A stretch of 36,538 nt of DNA. Source: an uncultured bacterium (lineage in GTDB: Bacteria > Cyanobacteriota > Vampirovibrionia > Gastranaerophilales > Gastranaerophilaceae). This document shows positions 15,700-24,613 of the stretch, piece after piece; within the stretch, counting starts at the first letter, position 1; every line of letters begins with the position of its first letter. The notes under the pieces were generated by a model that saw only the letters and a list, made by a program, of their open reading frames with translations, ran no database searches and was not told where the DNA came from. The stretch is taken from assembly GCA_948433295.1 (NCBI GenBank), contig CAOJDT010000010.1, forward strand, positions 1-36,538, read 5' to 3'. The position numbers and the translations under genes were made by a program.

Positions 15700-17469
15700 C
15701 TATATTTCTATAATATTGTCAAAAAATTCAAACAATTTTTTCTTTTGTAAATCTTTATTGATATTATCATAAGTATTCTTATGAATACAAAGTATCAAAT
15801 CTTTTTTCGCTCTAGATAAAGCAACAAATATTATTCTTTGTTCTTCTCCACTATCCCACCACGTTTCTGATGGGCATTGTTCATAAGATTTAGCACTAGG
15901 TTTCTCACAATATATCAAGCAAGTCTCAAATTCTTCACCTTTAACTCCATGAATAGTATCTATTCTTGTAATATTTTTCCACCATAAATTTTCTTGTTTA
16001 AGTTTTAGATTTCTTTTAATAATCCCTTTTTTATTATCTTTAGATAATTTTTTGTTAAAACTTTTATGGTATAGACCATATTTCTTTGATATATCAAGCA
16101 ATAAATTATTAATTCTGCTCATCCAATCATTCCAAGTTTCATTTTCTTTTACTTCATATAACTCTATAATTAACAAATATAAATCTTTTTTCCATGTACT
16201 TTTACTGATATTATGCTTCATCAATAATTCTTGTAACTCATAATCTTGATTAGTTTCAAATAACAGATGTGATATACATTTTTCAAATTGCTTATAGGCT
16301 TTACTTTTATCTACATTAAAATAATTATGCAAAATATAATTTATTTGTTTTGCTAAATGACTTTGTACAGGACATTCATTATATTTGGTATAACGAAATT
16401 TATTACATATACTATTACGTCTTGCAAGAATTGCAAAAGAACCATTATTTGAAATTAATTTTGCTACTTCTTCTTTAAATTTATTATCTAAATTTTTAGA
16501 ATGATTGTGAATAATTAAAGTATTATTACCTTTATAACTTTTTACAGAATTTATAGTTTTTCCTTTTTGAGAAAAGGTTGAAATTAATTTTGTAATATTG
16601 GAACAACTCCGGAAATTGTTAGTTAAAGAATATTCAATTATTCCTTGTTCTTTTAATATTTTAAATATTCTAGCTTCTGCTCCTATAAAGCTATAAATAG
16701 ATTGATCTGAATCTCCTATGAGGAAGTTTTTCGTTGAGTTTTTCATTAAAAATAATAGAACTTCTTCTAAAAAATAACCTGTATCTTGAATTTCATCAAC
16801 AAAAATATATGGGAATTTATAATTTAATACTTCAAGAATGTGCGAGCCGAACTCAGGATGTCTTAATAATTGTAGTGTAAGGTATTTAAGATCTGAATAA
16901 TTAATAATTCCTTTTTGCCAGCAATCTTCTTTTGCTTTTTTTACATGATTTTCCCAAGTCCACTTATTTATAAATTTTCCTTTATCATATGAAACTCTTG
17001 GAAAATTCGAGTTTTCGCCAATAAATTCTAAGTCTAAAATTGATTTTTTAATTGATTCATCATTACTGTCCTTTGCACAATAAACGTTATTTTTTTGTAA
17101 AAATGAGTTATAATTTTTATCTTCAATAATATAAAGTTTGTCTGTTGATAAATAGCCAAGTAAATGACCATATGGTCTGATAATGTAAGTATAAATAAAA
17201 GAATCAAAAGTTCCAACGAAATGCTTATTAGGAAGAATATTTCCATAATCTTTTTTAATTTTTTCTTGGGCAACATTTGTAAACGATAAACAAGCAATTC
17301 CTCCATGTAACTCCCAATTTTTAATGCACTTTTGAAAAATATCGACTAAAAGAGTTGTTTTACCACTACCAGGGCAAGCGTTTACAAGAATAGTTTGTTC
17401 TTTTGAGTTTGTAACAGCATCAATAATAGATTTTTGTTCATCATTTGGATAATTACTAATGTTCTCCAT
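15700..17469 (-). CDS. gajB: UvrD/Rep-type helicase, Gabija GajB-like
   Basis: This 589-residue superfamily 1A helicase has Walker A ACPGSGKTTL (31-40), AcLSFTNVAQEKI, Walker B YIFVDEIQDT, motif III GDSDQSIYSFIGA, NNFRS, motif V TIHGVKGEEFETCLIY and motif VI RIIFVALSRAKKDLIL. It overlaps the OLD-family gene upstream by 14 nt with AGGAG just before its ATG, which is the order and coupling of gajA-gajB. In Gabija, GajB works with the GajA nuclease against phage DNA. The protein is longer than the commonly cited GajB (about 500 residues); the additional length appears to be in the middle, around residues 330-470. Another OLD-helicase pair is possible but Gabija fits best. Confidence 0.85.
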   Translation of the reverse strand: MENISNYPNDEQKSIIDAVTNSKEQTILVNACPGSGKTTLLVDIFQKCIKNWELHGGIACLSFTNVAQEKIKKDYGNILPNKHFVGTFDSFIYTYIIRPYGHLLGYLSTDKLYIIEDKNYNSFLQKNNVYCAKDSNDESIKKSILDLEFIGENSNFPRVSYDKGKFINKWTWENHVKKAKEDCWQKGIINYSDLKYLTLQLLRHPEFGSHILEVLNYKFPYIFVDEIQDTGYFLEEVLLFLMKNSTKNFLIGDSDQSIYSFIGAEARIFKILKEQGIIEYSLTNNFRSCSNITKLISTFSQKGKTINSVKSYKGNNTLIIHNHSKNLDNKFKEEVAKLISNNGSFAILARRNSICNKFRYTKYNECPVQSHLAKQINYILHNYFNVDKSKAYKQFEKCISHLLFETNQDYELQELLMKHNISKSTWKKDLYLLIIELYEVKENETWNDWMSRINNLLLDISKKYGLYHKSFNKKLSKDNKKGIIKRNLKLKQENLWWKNITRIDTIHGVKGEEFETCLIYCEKPSAKSYEQCPSETWWDSGEEQRIIFVALSRAKKDLILCIHKNTYDNINKDLQKKKLFEFFDNIIEI

Positions 17470-19237
17470 ATTCTCCTATCACATGTTCTATAGCCTGTTT
17501 GATGTAAATAGGACATTCTATTTTTAAAGAATTTTCTTCAATTTGCATTAGTAATTGTTCCATAAATTCGCATTTAGAATTTTTAGAAGTAGTACAAATG
17601 TCTAACCAAATTGCTTTAATTTTTTTTTGATTTTCTGTTTCATTATTTATTAATTCTCTTAATTTAGAACCTTTATTTGGATGGATTTGTTCCCAAGCCA
17701 CCAATATAGGTTCTAAATCATTTATATTAGCTTTTGCAAGTTCATACTCTAATGTTACATCAGACGTAAATATTTGAAGGCTATTTTTATTATCATAATT
17801 TTCTATTAAATTTTTAACTCTGGCACATTTTTCTTTGTTTTTTAAACCTATAATTTTATCTTTATCATCTTTTTGGGTTTCTGGATCAGAATCAGTAATT
17901 ATTGATACTGGAATATTTATACCATCACTAGTATATAATTCTGCTATTTCTTTAAACTCTACACCACATGGAATAATAGAAACACCGTGCTCTTTTAAAT
18001 TATATCCCATTTCAGTAGCAAGTTTATTTATAAGCATTGCTTCGGTAATCCCTTCAACAAATATAATACCTTTGGCAAAAAACATTGTAGCTTTTGTAAT
18101 ATCAACAAATCTTTTGAATTTTCCCCAACTAAGTTTTTTATCCACAAATGTATTTTTTAGATTTATCAGACTAAAACTTTTTATTTTTGTTCCCGTATTA
18201 TACATCAGGTGTATTGATTCAGGTTCAACATTTTGCGATAAAACTGCTGAATGTGATGTTACAATTGTTTGAACTTTTTTGTCATTAGAGCAATTGTTAT
18301 CTAATGTTTCAGCAAGTAAGGCTTGTAATTGCGGATGTAAATGAGCCTCTGGTTCTTCAATAATCAATAAAGGTACTTTAATATTCTCAGAATCTTCCAA
18401 TTGCATACATAATTTTGCAATGATTATGGAAATACAAAGTAAATTATTATAACCTAATCCATTAGTCGATAATTCAGTAATATTACCTTTTAAATTAACT
18501 TTTAAATTTTGTATAATTTGCTCAAATGATGTTTCGGAAGAATTTATAGAAGCCTCTTGTTTAAAAGCTTTATCTCCGCATACTCTTTTAAGATTATCGT
18601 TCAAATCGTTTTCTACAGCTTTTATAAGTGTTGATTTACTCATCTCTTCATTCGCTTTGTTAATTTTATCAACTAGTTCTTCTTTATGTTCAGGATTTTT
18701 TAGCACTTTTAGATTAAATAATTCACTAATATAATTTCTCTTACCTGGAATAATTTGTTTGAGTGCATCTCTCAAAGCTCCTAAATAAGTTATAGGTAAT
18801 GATTGAAAAATGTCTGAGTCAACTGAATTATTCCCAATTCCACCATACCATCCACGAGTATATCTTTGATTTTTTTCATTCCAACTCCAATTAAATGTTA
18901 AATAAGCTGTTCTTGGAGATATTGTTGTGCCATCTGCTAAAATGCTTTGGAACTCAGCTTCTAAAGGAACTGAATCAATACCATTAAATTCTAATGTAAT
19001 TCTAATTGGTTTAGAAAAATCTTGTTTTCCTTCACCGTTTATATATATATCATCTTTTGATAAGTTAATTGGTTCAACAGGATCAAAAAAACAGTTCAAA
19101 GCTATTCTTAATGCTGAAACTAAATTAGTTTTTCCAACATTATTTTCACCTAAGATTACATTAAGTCCTTTATTTAAATTTATTTCAAAATTTTCTAAAT
19201 TTCTAAAATTTTCTACTTTTACTTTAGATATAAACAC
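17456..19237 (-). CDS. gajA: OLD-family ATPase-TOPRIM nuclease, Gabija GajA-like
   Basis: This 593-residue protein combines an ABC-type ATPase and a TOPRIM nuclease. Walker A GENNVGKTN spans residues 30-38, the signature region STNGLGYNNLL lies near 257, Walker B LLIIEEPEAHLHPQ near 290, and TSHSA near 327. The TOPRIM domain has Glu395 in FVEGITEAML and the DxD pair Asp449/Asp451 in ITDSDPE. Length is close to known GajA. GajA is a sequence-preferring DNA nickase held inactive by nucleotides in the cell. The start is GTG at 19237 (VFISKVKVENFRN), served by GGGAG 5 nt upstream. A possible -10 TATAAT lies at 19273-19278 on the minus strand with only a weak -35. It leads a three-gene operon. Confidence 0.88.
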   Translation of the reverse strand: MFISKVKVENFRNLENFEINLNKGLNVILGENNVGKTNLVSALRIALNCFFDPVEPINLSKDDIYINGEGKQDFSKPIRITLEFNGIDSVPLEAEFQSILADGTTISPRTAYLTFNWSWNEKNQRYTRGWYGGIGNNSVDSDIFQSLPITYLGALRDALKQIIPGKRNYISELFNLKVLKNPEHKEELVDKINKANEEMSKSTLIKAVENDLNDNLKRVCGDKAFKQEASINSSETSFEQIIQNLKVNLKGNITELSTNGLGYNNLLCISIIIAKLCMQLEDSENIKVPLLIIEEPEAHLHPQLQALLAETLDNNCSNDKKVQTIVTSHSAVLSQNVEPESIHLMYNTGTKIKSFSLINLKNTFVDKKLSWGKFKRFVDITKATMFFAKGIIFVEGITEAMLINKLATEMGYNLKEHGVSIIPCGVEFKEIAELYTSDGINIPVSIITDSDPETQKDDKDKIIGLKNKEKCARVKNLIENYDNKNSLQIFTSDVTLEYELAKANINDLEPILVAWEQIHPNKGSKLRELINNETENQKKIKAIWLDICTTSKNSKCEFMEQLLMQIEENSLKIECPIYIKQAIEHVIGEYGEH

Positions 19238-19717
19238 ACTGACTCCCAGATTTATAGTATCATTTTATTTTTATTATACATTTAATTTTAAATTATTCTT
19301 AAATTTTAAGATAAATTAATAATTACAAATTTCCCTGCAAATTCCCTGTTTTATATTTTAGGGAATTGTGATAAAAAATAGTTGATATATCTCGAGTTTT
19401 ACAATGTAATTTTGAATAAATCGCTGTAAAATTTTAAGAATTCCCAGTAAATTCGTTATTATCAGGGAAAGTAAACAGAGCCTGTTGCTGGGTGGACTGT
19501 TCGCTCCAGTTTATGACTTTTTCTTAAATTTAATAAAGCAGAAAACGCGGAATGCGGTGTTATTATTAGGTTTGTGCCGTCGAATAAAAATAATAAAAAA
19601 CAAGCAGAGAATTTATTTTATCAAAATTCTCTATTTTTTAATGCTTATTTTTATTGAAATTCTCTGTTCACCAAAGCCCTAGTCCCAAATGGATTTTTAA
19701 ATAATTAGCCTTATTAT
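19238..19717. other. Long non-coding edge region with TTCCCTG repeats and small hairpins
   Basis: No convincing gene is present in these 480 bp. TTCCCTG occurs at 19331-19337 and 19342-19348, 11 bp apart (one helical turn). Inverted or partial copies follow: AGGGAATT at 19360-19367, TTCCCA at 19441-19446 and CAGGGAA at 19463-19469. Further right CAGAGAATTT at 19605-19614 can pair with AAATTCTCT at 19624-19632 or AAATTCTCTG at 19657-19666. Such clusters occur at recombination or regulatory sites and at element edges. A TTG-started frame at 19485-19682 looks unlike a real protein. Confidence 0.45.
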
Positions 19718-19979
19718 ATGAATAATATGCATTCAAATACAGAACAATTTAGCCTGAGAATCCCGAATGATTTAAAGAAAACATTAGAAAAAAAGCAAAA
19801 TTATTAAGATTACCTCTTCCTGATTATGTAAGAGCAGTGAAGAACTCGAATTTGAAATAAATTTAATTGAAACAGAAGCAAATGTTGGCTCGAAATGTGT
19901 TCAAACACTTAAAATAAAATCCTTTCGAGCGATGTATGTAAATACAGAACCAGAAAGGATTTTATTATGGCAAATTTAG
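19718..19979 (+). pseudogene. Ribbon-helix-helix (Arc-like) protein remnant with two frameshifts
   Basis: The frame starts MNNMHSNTEQFSLRIPNDLKKTLEKK and stops early. Adding one A to the seven-A run at 19788-19794 continues it as AKLLRLPLPDYVRAV, and restoring one further base near 19836 gives EELEFEINLIETEANVGSKCVQTLKIKSFRAMYVNTEPERILLWQI, ending at TAG 19977-19979. FSLRIPNDLKKTLEKKA is the strand-helix start of an RHH DNA-binding domain, as in antitoxins and plasmid regulators. Two one-base losses make this a dead gene. It overlaps the stop of the convergent secreted-protein gene by 4 nt. Confidence 0.55.
19913..19966. terminator. 14-bp inverted repeat near the island edge, possible terminator for the minus-strand operon
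   Basis: AATAAAATCCTTTC at 19913-19926 is the exact inverse of GAAAGGATTTTATT at 19953-19966 with a 26-nt loop. It lies just downstream of the minus-strand gene ending at 19976 and is followed on that strand by a T-rich stretch. The large loop makes a classic terminator uncertain; an element end or protein-binding site is the alternative. Confidence 0.4.
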
Positions 19980-21922
19980 AACTTCGATGCGACTTGTTGA
20001 ATTAACGGATAAATATATTTCATTAATTCATTTTCAATTATCCTCTTATTATTTTCAGTCGGTACAATTATAGTTACGGTTTGCATTAAACCATCCTGTT
20101 TAATAACATCTTCACTATTTTTACTAACTATACCAACAATTACATCATACTGTTGTTTTAGTACAGTACCTTTTGTTTCTTCTGATTTCAAATTTACTTT
20201 ATAAACAACCTTTATTGAAAGATTACTGTTATTTTCCGGAATAGAAATTTTATTTTTAAATCCCAAAGAATTTAATTCATCTACCTGTTCTTGAAATTCT
20301 GAAGGATGGATGGCAATCGGAGCTTTTAAACTTGACGCTAATGCACCAAATGCTATTTTTTCAAAATTTGTAATTTTAACTTCATTTCCATCAACTTCTA
20401 CTTTATCAGGATAATAATTAAACATATTTGCTTTATTTGCACTTCTGGTCATTGTTGTCATATGAACAATATCTCTTTTACTTGGGTAATCAATACCGTC
20501 AATATAAGGTTTACTCATTTTGCATTCTGCAGTGCCGTTATTTACGGAAACGACTCGATAGTCCCAGGTTGGTACAAGAATTTGTTTTCCTGATTTTTCG
20601 GTTTTTATCTTTTTGAATACCGTTATAACATTACCGACCTTTAAAAAGCCATTGGAATCTACTAATGTTATATATTGATTATCTGTTTTAGATATTTTAA
20701 ATTGTATATCTTTAAATTGAATTTCTTTCTGCATTGATAATGCTAATTTATTCAACAAATTTTTAGCTAAAATTTCCATATTAGCTTCATCATTAAATCG
20801 GAAATCACCCACTACTTTGTTAGTTATTTCGTCATCAGAACAGTGTGAGTAAACAATTCTTCCTGCTTTATCAAAAATTATCCCGCAAGCAAGCATTGAA
20901 TATTTATCAGTATTAAAATATGCTTTATTTGATTTATATTGAGCATAAGCCGGCGGAGTAAAATACAGTTTCAAAAAGTAATCAGGCATTGTTCTGTTAT
21001 AAGCATTCATACTTTTGAAATCCATATTGAGTGACACTAATGCAGATTGCATATCATAATACGTTTTATCAGTTGTCATTAATGAAAATTCTGCATTGGT
21101 TCCCAAAGATGTTGCAAATATATTATATAATTTTTCATTTGCAAAATCATTAATAAAAAGAATTTTTGGCTTCTTCAATTGAGTAATATTAGTATTGGCA
21201 AATTTACTAAAATTGCTGTTTCCTGACGGTTTACCTAAAACTTTTTCCGCAACAGAATAATTTAAGTCAGAATAAATAACGGAAATTTGGTTGACATTTT
21301 CATCTGTAAGCAAATCTCCCTTTGCAATACCGCTTTCAAGCCCTTTGTCTAAAATATAAAGCTGTCTGTATGTATCGGTAATTTTGGTATTAATATCAAA
21401 CGGTTTAAAATCTATACTCGCCTGTTTAACTATTTCTTCCAAAGTCTGCTCATAGTTTTTATTATATAATTCCGAAATTTTTTCTTTTCTTTTTTCTAAA
21501 TTTGATTCTGCAAGTGTTTCATATTTAAAATAATTAGTAACAGGATAAGAATATAAAGTTTCACCCGTAGCCATATTAACAAAATTAATACTCATCGTTA
21601 ACGGCAAATAAATATCCAACAGTTTATCTGATTTTTTTACATAATATTGAGAAACTCTCGGTACATGGACGTAAGCTGCAAAAGTTTTATATTTTGTTTT
21701 TTCGGAAATTTCGCTGTTTGCATTTGGAAAATATTTATGAAATTGATTCAAATATTTATTAACAAACGACTCTCTATGTTTTTCCAAAACTTTGTTAAAA
21801 GTTTTATCATCTATATTTTTGCTTGTAAAAACCGCAGGAATAGGATAAACATTTAATTCCTGAGAATGTGCAGCAATGGCTGTAAAAATTACAGCCATTG
21901 TCATTATTATTAATTTCTTCAT
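19976..21922 (-). CDS. Secreted FlgT-like protein with SH3-like repeats
   Basis: This 648-residue protein has a signal peptide (residues 1-20, MKKLIIMTMAVIFTAIAAHS|QE). No lipobox or other membrane segment is seen. Two stretches resemble the SH3-like C-terminal domain of FlgT-type proteins: LYILDKGLESGIAKGDLLTDENVNQISVIY near residue 190, and ITLVDSNGFLKVGNVITVFKKI with a following VVSVNNGTAECKM segment near 420-480. The segment between them (KPKILFINDFANEKLYNIFATSL) is globular and unrecognised. It is translationally coupled to the upstream 579-residue gene by an ATGA overlap. A periplasmic or outer-membrane-associated assembly role is plausible; the assignment is by pattern only. Confidence 0.5.
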   Translation of the reverse strand: MKKLIIMTMAVIFTAIAAHSQELNVYPIPAVFTSKNIDDKTFNKVLEKHRESFVNKYLNQFHKYFPNANSEISEKTKYKTFAAYVHVPRVSQYYVKKSDKLLDIYLPLTMSINFVNMATGETLYSYPVTNYFKYETLAESNLEKRKEKISELYNKNYEQTLEEIVKQASIDFKPFDINTKITDTYRQLYILDKGLESGIAKGDLLTDENVNQISVIYSDLNYSVAEKVLGKPSGNSNFSKFANTNITQLKKPKILFINDFANEKLYNIFATSLGTNAEFSLMTTDKTYYDMQSALVSLNMDFKSMNAYNRTMPDYFLKLYFTPPAYAQYKSNKAYFNTDKYSMLACGIIFDKAGRIVYSHCSDDEITNKVVGDFRFNDEANMEILAKNLLNKLALSMQKEIQFKDIQFKISKTDNQYITLVDSNGFLKVGNVITVFKKIKTEKSGKQILVPTWDYRVVSVNNGTAECKMSKPYIDGIDYPSKRDIVHMTTMTRSANKANMFNYYPDKVEVDGNEVKITNFEKIAFGALASSLKAPIAIHPSEFQEQVDELNSLGFKNKISIPENNSNLSIKVVYKVNLKSEETKGTVLKQQYDVIVGIVSKNSEDVIKQDGLMQTVTIIVPTENNKRIIENELMKYIYPLIQQVASKF

Positions 21923-23658
21923 AAATTAGGAATTCCTTTCGCATTCATTGGTGAAAAAATAATCTGATTTCCATTGATTTTGTAATCATAATTTTGGAAT
22001 TTAGCAGACATGTTCGAATCATACAATTTCATAAAAATTGCATCCGCTAAACCATCTTGTCCTGAATAATTAACAGTAAACTCTGCCTGTGTAGAATCGG
22101 AAGTTCTTTGATTAACATTTTTTATCCCATCAACATTTTGGATTGCTTTATTTATTGTAATTTTTTCAATAGGCAAGAAGTTACCTTTTACCAGAACAAC
22201 GTATTCTGAACCGTACATCATACGTCTTTTCCAATAATCTTGAATTTTCTTTGATAAAACTTCACCGAGTTCATTACCGATTTTTTTTGCAACCGCACTT
22301 CTCGCTTGATCGGCAGAATTGCCTGAGGCAGTTTCGGTAAAAGTACCTGAAGCAATAACTTCTCCATCAACTGTTGAATATACTTTTACAAAAACATTAC
22401 CGTCACAAGTATTTCTACCGGTATTTTCATTCTTGCCATTGTCTGTAATATACGAAACTCCTATTGCAAAGAAATCAGCTTTTGCATCTTTTCTTGCTGC
22501 TTCCACATAGTTTGCGAGTTCGGCTGAATTTGCCAATTTATCGGAAGTTACAGGCTTTCCTTTAAAATATTTACTTTTAAATATATCATTATCCAATGCT
22601 CTTATATCATACATTACAAATGCATCTTGCAAAGCGGGCTGAGTAAAATTAAGATTTTCAGCCTTTGGAGATGCTACATCATACTCTTTAATATTTTGGA
22701 AAAATTCATTTTCTTTTTTGCTGTAATCAACAAAATGACCATAAGAAGCTTTTGCTCCGGAAGAAGAAGCATAATTATATCTCTTTGCATTGGAACCGCT
22801 GCTTTTATAGCTGTTATTATGGCTGCTGTTTACAGAACCGGAATATCCTCCGCCTCCATAAGCTCCATAATAACCGGCAGAACCTCCTGCGCTATAATTT
22901 CCTCTGCTTTTTGAATTTACATTATAGGTATTTGAACTGCTGCCACTGCCTTTTGCATTTGCGTAGCTGCTTGCAGATGCTTTTTCATTATCCTTTAGTT
23001 TTTCATCATAATCATATTTATATGTCGTAACTTCCTTAGTTAATACATTTTTAGTTAAATCTGACGGTCTTGCAAAAAATTCATCCAATACCAACATAAT
23101 TGAATGAGCTCTGACGACCTGAGTATTTAAAGCAACACCCATATCAGAAAGAAGTGTTCTAAACTCTGTTTCATCAACAGTTAAATATACTTTTGCAATA
23201 TAATTGTTATCTTCTACTTCGCCTGTAAAACTCTGATCCAAAATGTAAGTACTTGATTGAGAAAGAATTTCATCAAATTTTTCTTGAATTTCAGGCTTTT
23301 TAGAAGCATTTGCGCCCAGGGTTCTATCAATCAAAACGCTAATACCTGCTTTTAACGCATTGTCTTGAGCTTCAGATACAACAGTGGTTCGAACTGCATC
23401 ACTTAATCTTTTATCCTGTTTTTTTCGAGTTTCTGCCTGCCTCGACGCCTCTTTTATTTGTTGAGATTGTACGACTTCTAAATCGGAATTTTTTGCCTTT
23501 TTATTCATTTTAGCATCTTGTTTATCACGGACAGCCTTAATATCATAACCTGTTAATGGCGCATAACCTTTACCCTCGATTTTTATCTCAACCGCCATTA
23601 ACGAATTAAAAATCCCGCAAATGAGAAATATTGCCGAACATATTAATATATTTTTCAT
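21919..23658 (-). CDS. Secreted FlgT/LPP20-like protein with a Ser/Gly/Tyr/Asn-rich insert
   Basis: This 579-residue protein has a signal peptide (MKNILICSAIFLICGIFNSLMA|VE). The N-terminus (EIKIEGKGYAPLTGYDIKAVRDKQDA...AVRTTVVSEAQDNALKAGISVLIDRTLG) has the 'EG.A......A...A...A' pattern of FlgT/LPP20-type domains. Residues about 228-310 are low-complexity, dominated by Ser, Gly, Tyr, Asn and Ala (for example GGSAGYYGAYGGGGYSGS). A second globular region (DAKADFFAIGVSYITD...NVFVKVYSTVDGEVIASGTFTETASG) and a C-terminal domain (EYVVLVKGNFLPIEKITINKAIQNVDGIKNVNQR) follow. Ribosome-binding site AAGGAG lies right behind a terminator hairpin. Likely an envelope protein working with the coupled downstream gene. 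Confidence 0.55.
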   Translation of the reverse strand: MKNILICSAIFLICGIFNSLMAVEIKIEGKGYAPLTGYDIKAVRDKQDAKMNKKAKNSDLEVVQSQQIKEASRQAETRKKQDKRLSDAVRTTVVSEAQDNALKAGISVLIDRTLGANASKKPEIQEKFDEILSQSSTYILDQSFTGEVEDNNYIAKVYLTVDETEFRTLLSDMGVALNTQVVRAHSIMLVLDEFFARPSDLTKNVLTKEVTTYKYDYDEKLKDNEKASASSYANAKGSGSSSNTYNVNSKSRGNYSAGGSAGYYGAYGGGGYSGSVNSSHNNSYKSSGSNAKRYNYASSSGAKASYGHFVDYSKKENEFFQNIKEYDVASPKAENLNFTQPALQDAFVMYDIRALDNDIFKSKYFKGKPVTSDKLANSAELANYVEAARKDAKADFFAIGVSYITDNGKNENTGRNTCDGNVFVKVYSTVDGEVIASGTFTETASGNSADQARSAVAKKIGNELGEVLSKKIQDYWKRRMMYGSEYVVLVKGNFLPIEKITINKAIQNVDGIKNVNQRTSDSTQAEFTVNYSGQDGLADAIFMKLYDSNMSAKFQNYDYKINGNQIIFSPMNAKGIPNL

Positions 23659-23668
23659 TCTTACTCCT

Positions 23669-23702
23669 TAAAAAGTGCGTAGTTATTAAATAACTACGCA
23701 CT
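23669..23702 (-). terminator. Terminator hairpin directly before a ribosome-binding site
   Basis: AGTGCGTAGTTATT at 23674-23687 and AATAACTACGCACT at 23689-23702 form a near-perfect 14-bp stem. On the minus strand it is followed by TTTTTAAGGAG, so the T-tract runs straight into the ribosome-binding site of the next gene. It can end the 242-residue gene's message or attenuate read-through into the FlgT-like pair. Confidence 0.75.
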
Positions 23703-23710
23703 GACAACAC

Positions 23711-24439
23711 TTATTTACCTAATTTTGAAAAATCAACTTTTTTTGTTGAAGATGATTTAGATGCTGTCTTTTGAACTTTTATACCACAGCTTTTGCAAAG
23801 ATTAAATGCACCTGATGAAACATTTTTCAATGATTTTAAGTTTGATTTCAAGATTTTACCGGTCTCTTTTATTTCAGTAAAATCACCTTTCATACTCATT
23901 GCAAGTGTAGGATCGTAAGCAATCTGAGTTACTATAGATTGTACATCATTAAGCAAATCCGTATATTTTACGGTAGCATCTGTCAATTTTTCCAAAGCTG
24001 CAAGGATTTGATCTGTTTTTGCAGAAGATGCAGATTTTAATTGTCCTTTTAATTCGTCATTAGCATTTTTTAAATTGTCGCCGTAATCTGACATAATTTC
24101 AGCAAGTTTTGCACTTTTTTCGGCTGCACTAAGATTTGTATTTGCATTAATAGCATTGATTTGCGCTTTAATTTTTGCAGCCTCTTCCTTTGAAGACAAC
24201 GCTGAAACTAAAGCTGAAAATGCTGCTTGAACATCTTTATCTGCCAAAGCCAATTTATAATTTAATCCTTTTATTGATTTTCTGATAGTAGTAGTATCAG
24301 CGCTTGTAGCAGTAGTTTTTACACTTGAAGTTGCAGATTTTAGAGCGCCTCCAGCTGCATTTTTAATTTCTAAAGCATAAACCCCGGATGCTGAAATTGT
24401 ACTAATCAAACACAATACCAATAACAAATTTTTTCTCAT
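23711..24439 (-). CDS. Secreted alpha-helical protein, unknown function
   Basis: This 242-residue protein has a signal peptide (MRKNLLLVLCLISTISASGVYA|LE). The mature part is Ala/Lys/Ser-rich and predicted helical, with long amphipathic stretches (DVQAAFSALVSALSSKEEAAKIKAQINAINA, SAAEKSAKLAEIMSDYGDNLKNANDELKGQL). There is one CKSCG motif near residue 218 and a basic Ser/Lys tail. No family is recognised. It is followed by the hairpin terminator and lies upstream of the FlgT-like pair on the same strand, so it may be expressed more strongly than them. About 170 bp of AT-rich sequence separates it from the divergent XRE gene. Confidence 0.5.
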   Translation of the reverse strand: MRKNLLLVLCLISTISASGVYALEIKNAAGGALKSATSSVKTTATSADTTTIRKSIKGLNYKLALADKDVQAAFSALVSALSSKEEAAKIKAQINAINANTNLSAAEKSAKLAEIMSDYGDNLKNANDELKGQLKSASSAKTDQILAALEKLTDATVKYTDLLNDVQSIVTQIAYDPTLAMSMKGDFTEIKETGKILKSNLKSLKNVSSGAFNLCKSCGIKVQKTASKSSSTKKVDFSKLGK

Positions 24440-24613
24440 TCTTAACTCTCCTATATTTTTTGTGTGCTACTAAGTATTTCATGCGAAGTTTATAATAAAA
24501 CTTGTTATTATTCAATAATTTATTTACATAATTTACATACTTTTTACAAAAAATATACCTTATTTCCGCTTATTTTTTATTTATCTATTGAATATCATAG
24601 AAAAAGGTAATTT

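Noticed and set aside
19485-19682. 65-codon frame with a TTG start
   Set aside because: There is no ribosome-binding site. The sequence is Ile/Lys/Leu-rich as expected of translated AT-rich hairpin DNA, and it lies in a region of inverted repeats.
22627-23030. Plus-strand frames opposite the Ser/Gly/Tyr-rich insert
   Set aside because: They are antisense shadows created by the low-complexity coding repeat of the secreted protein.
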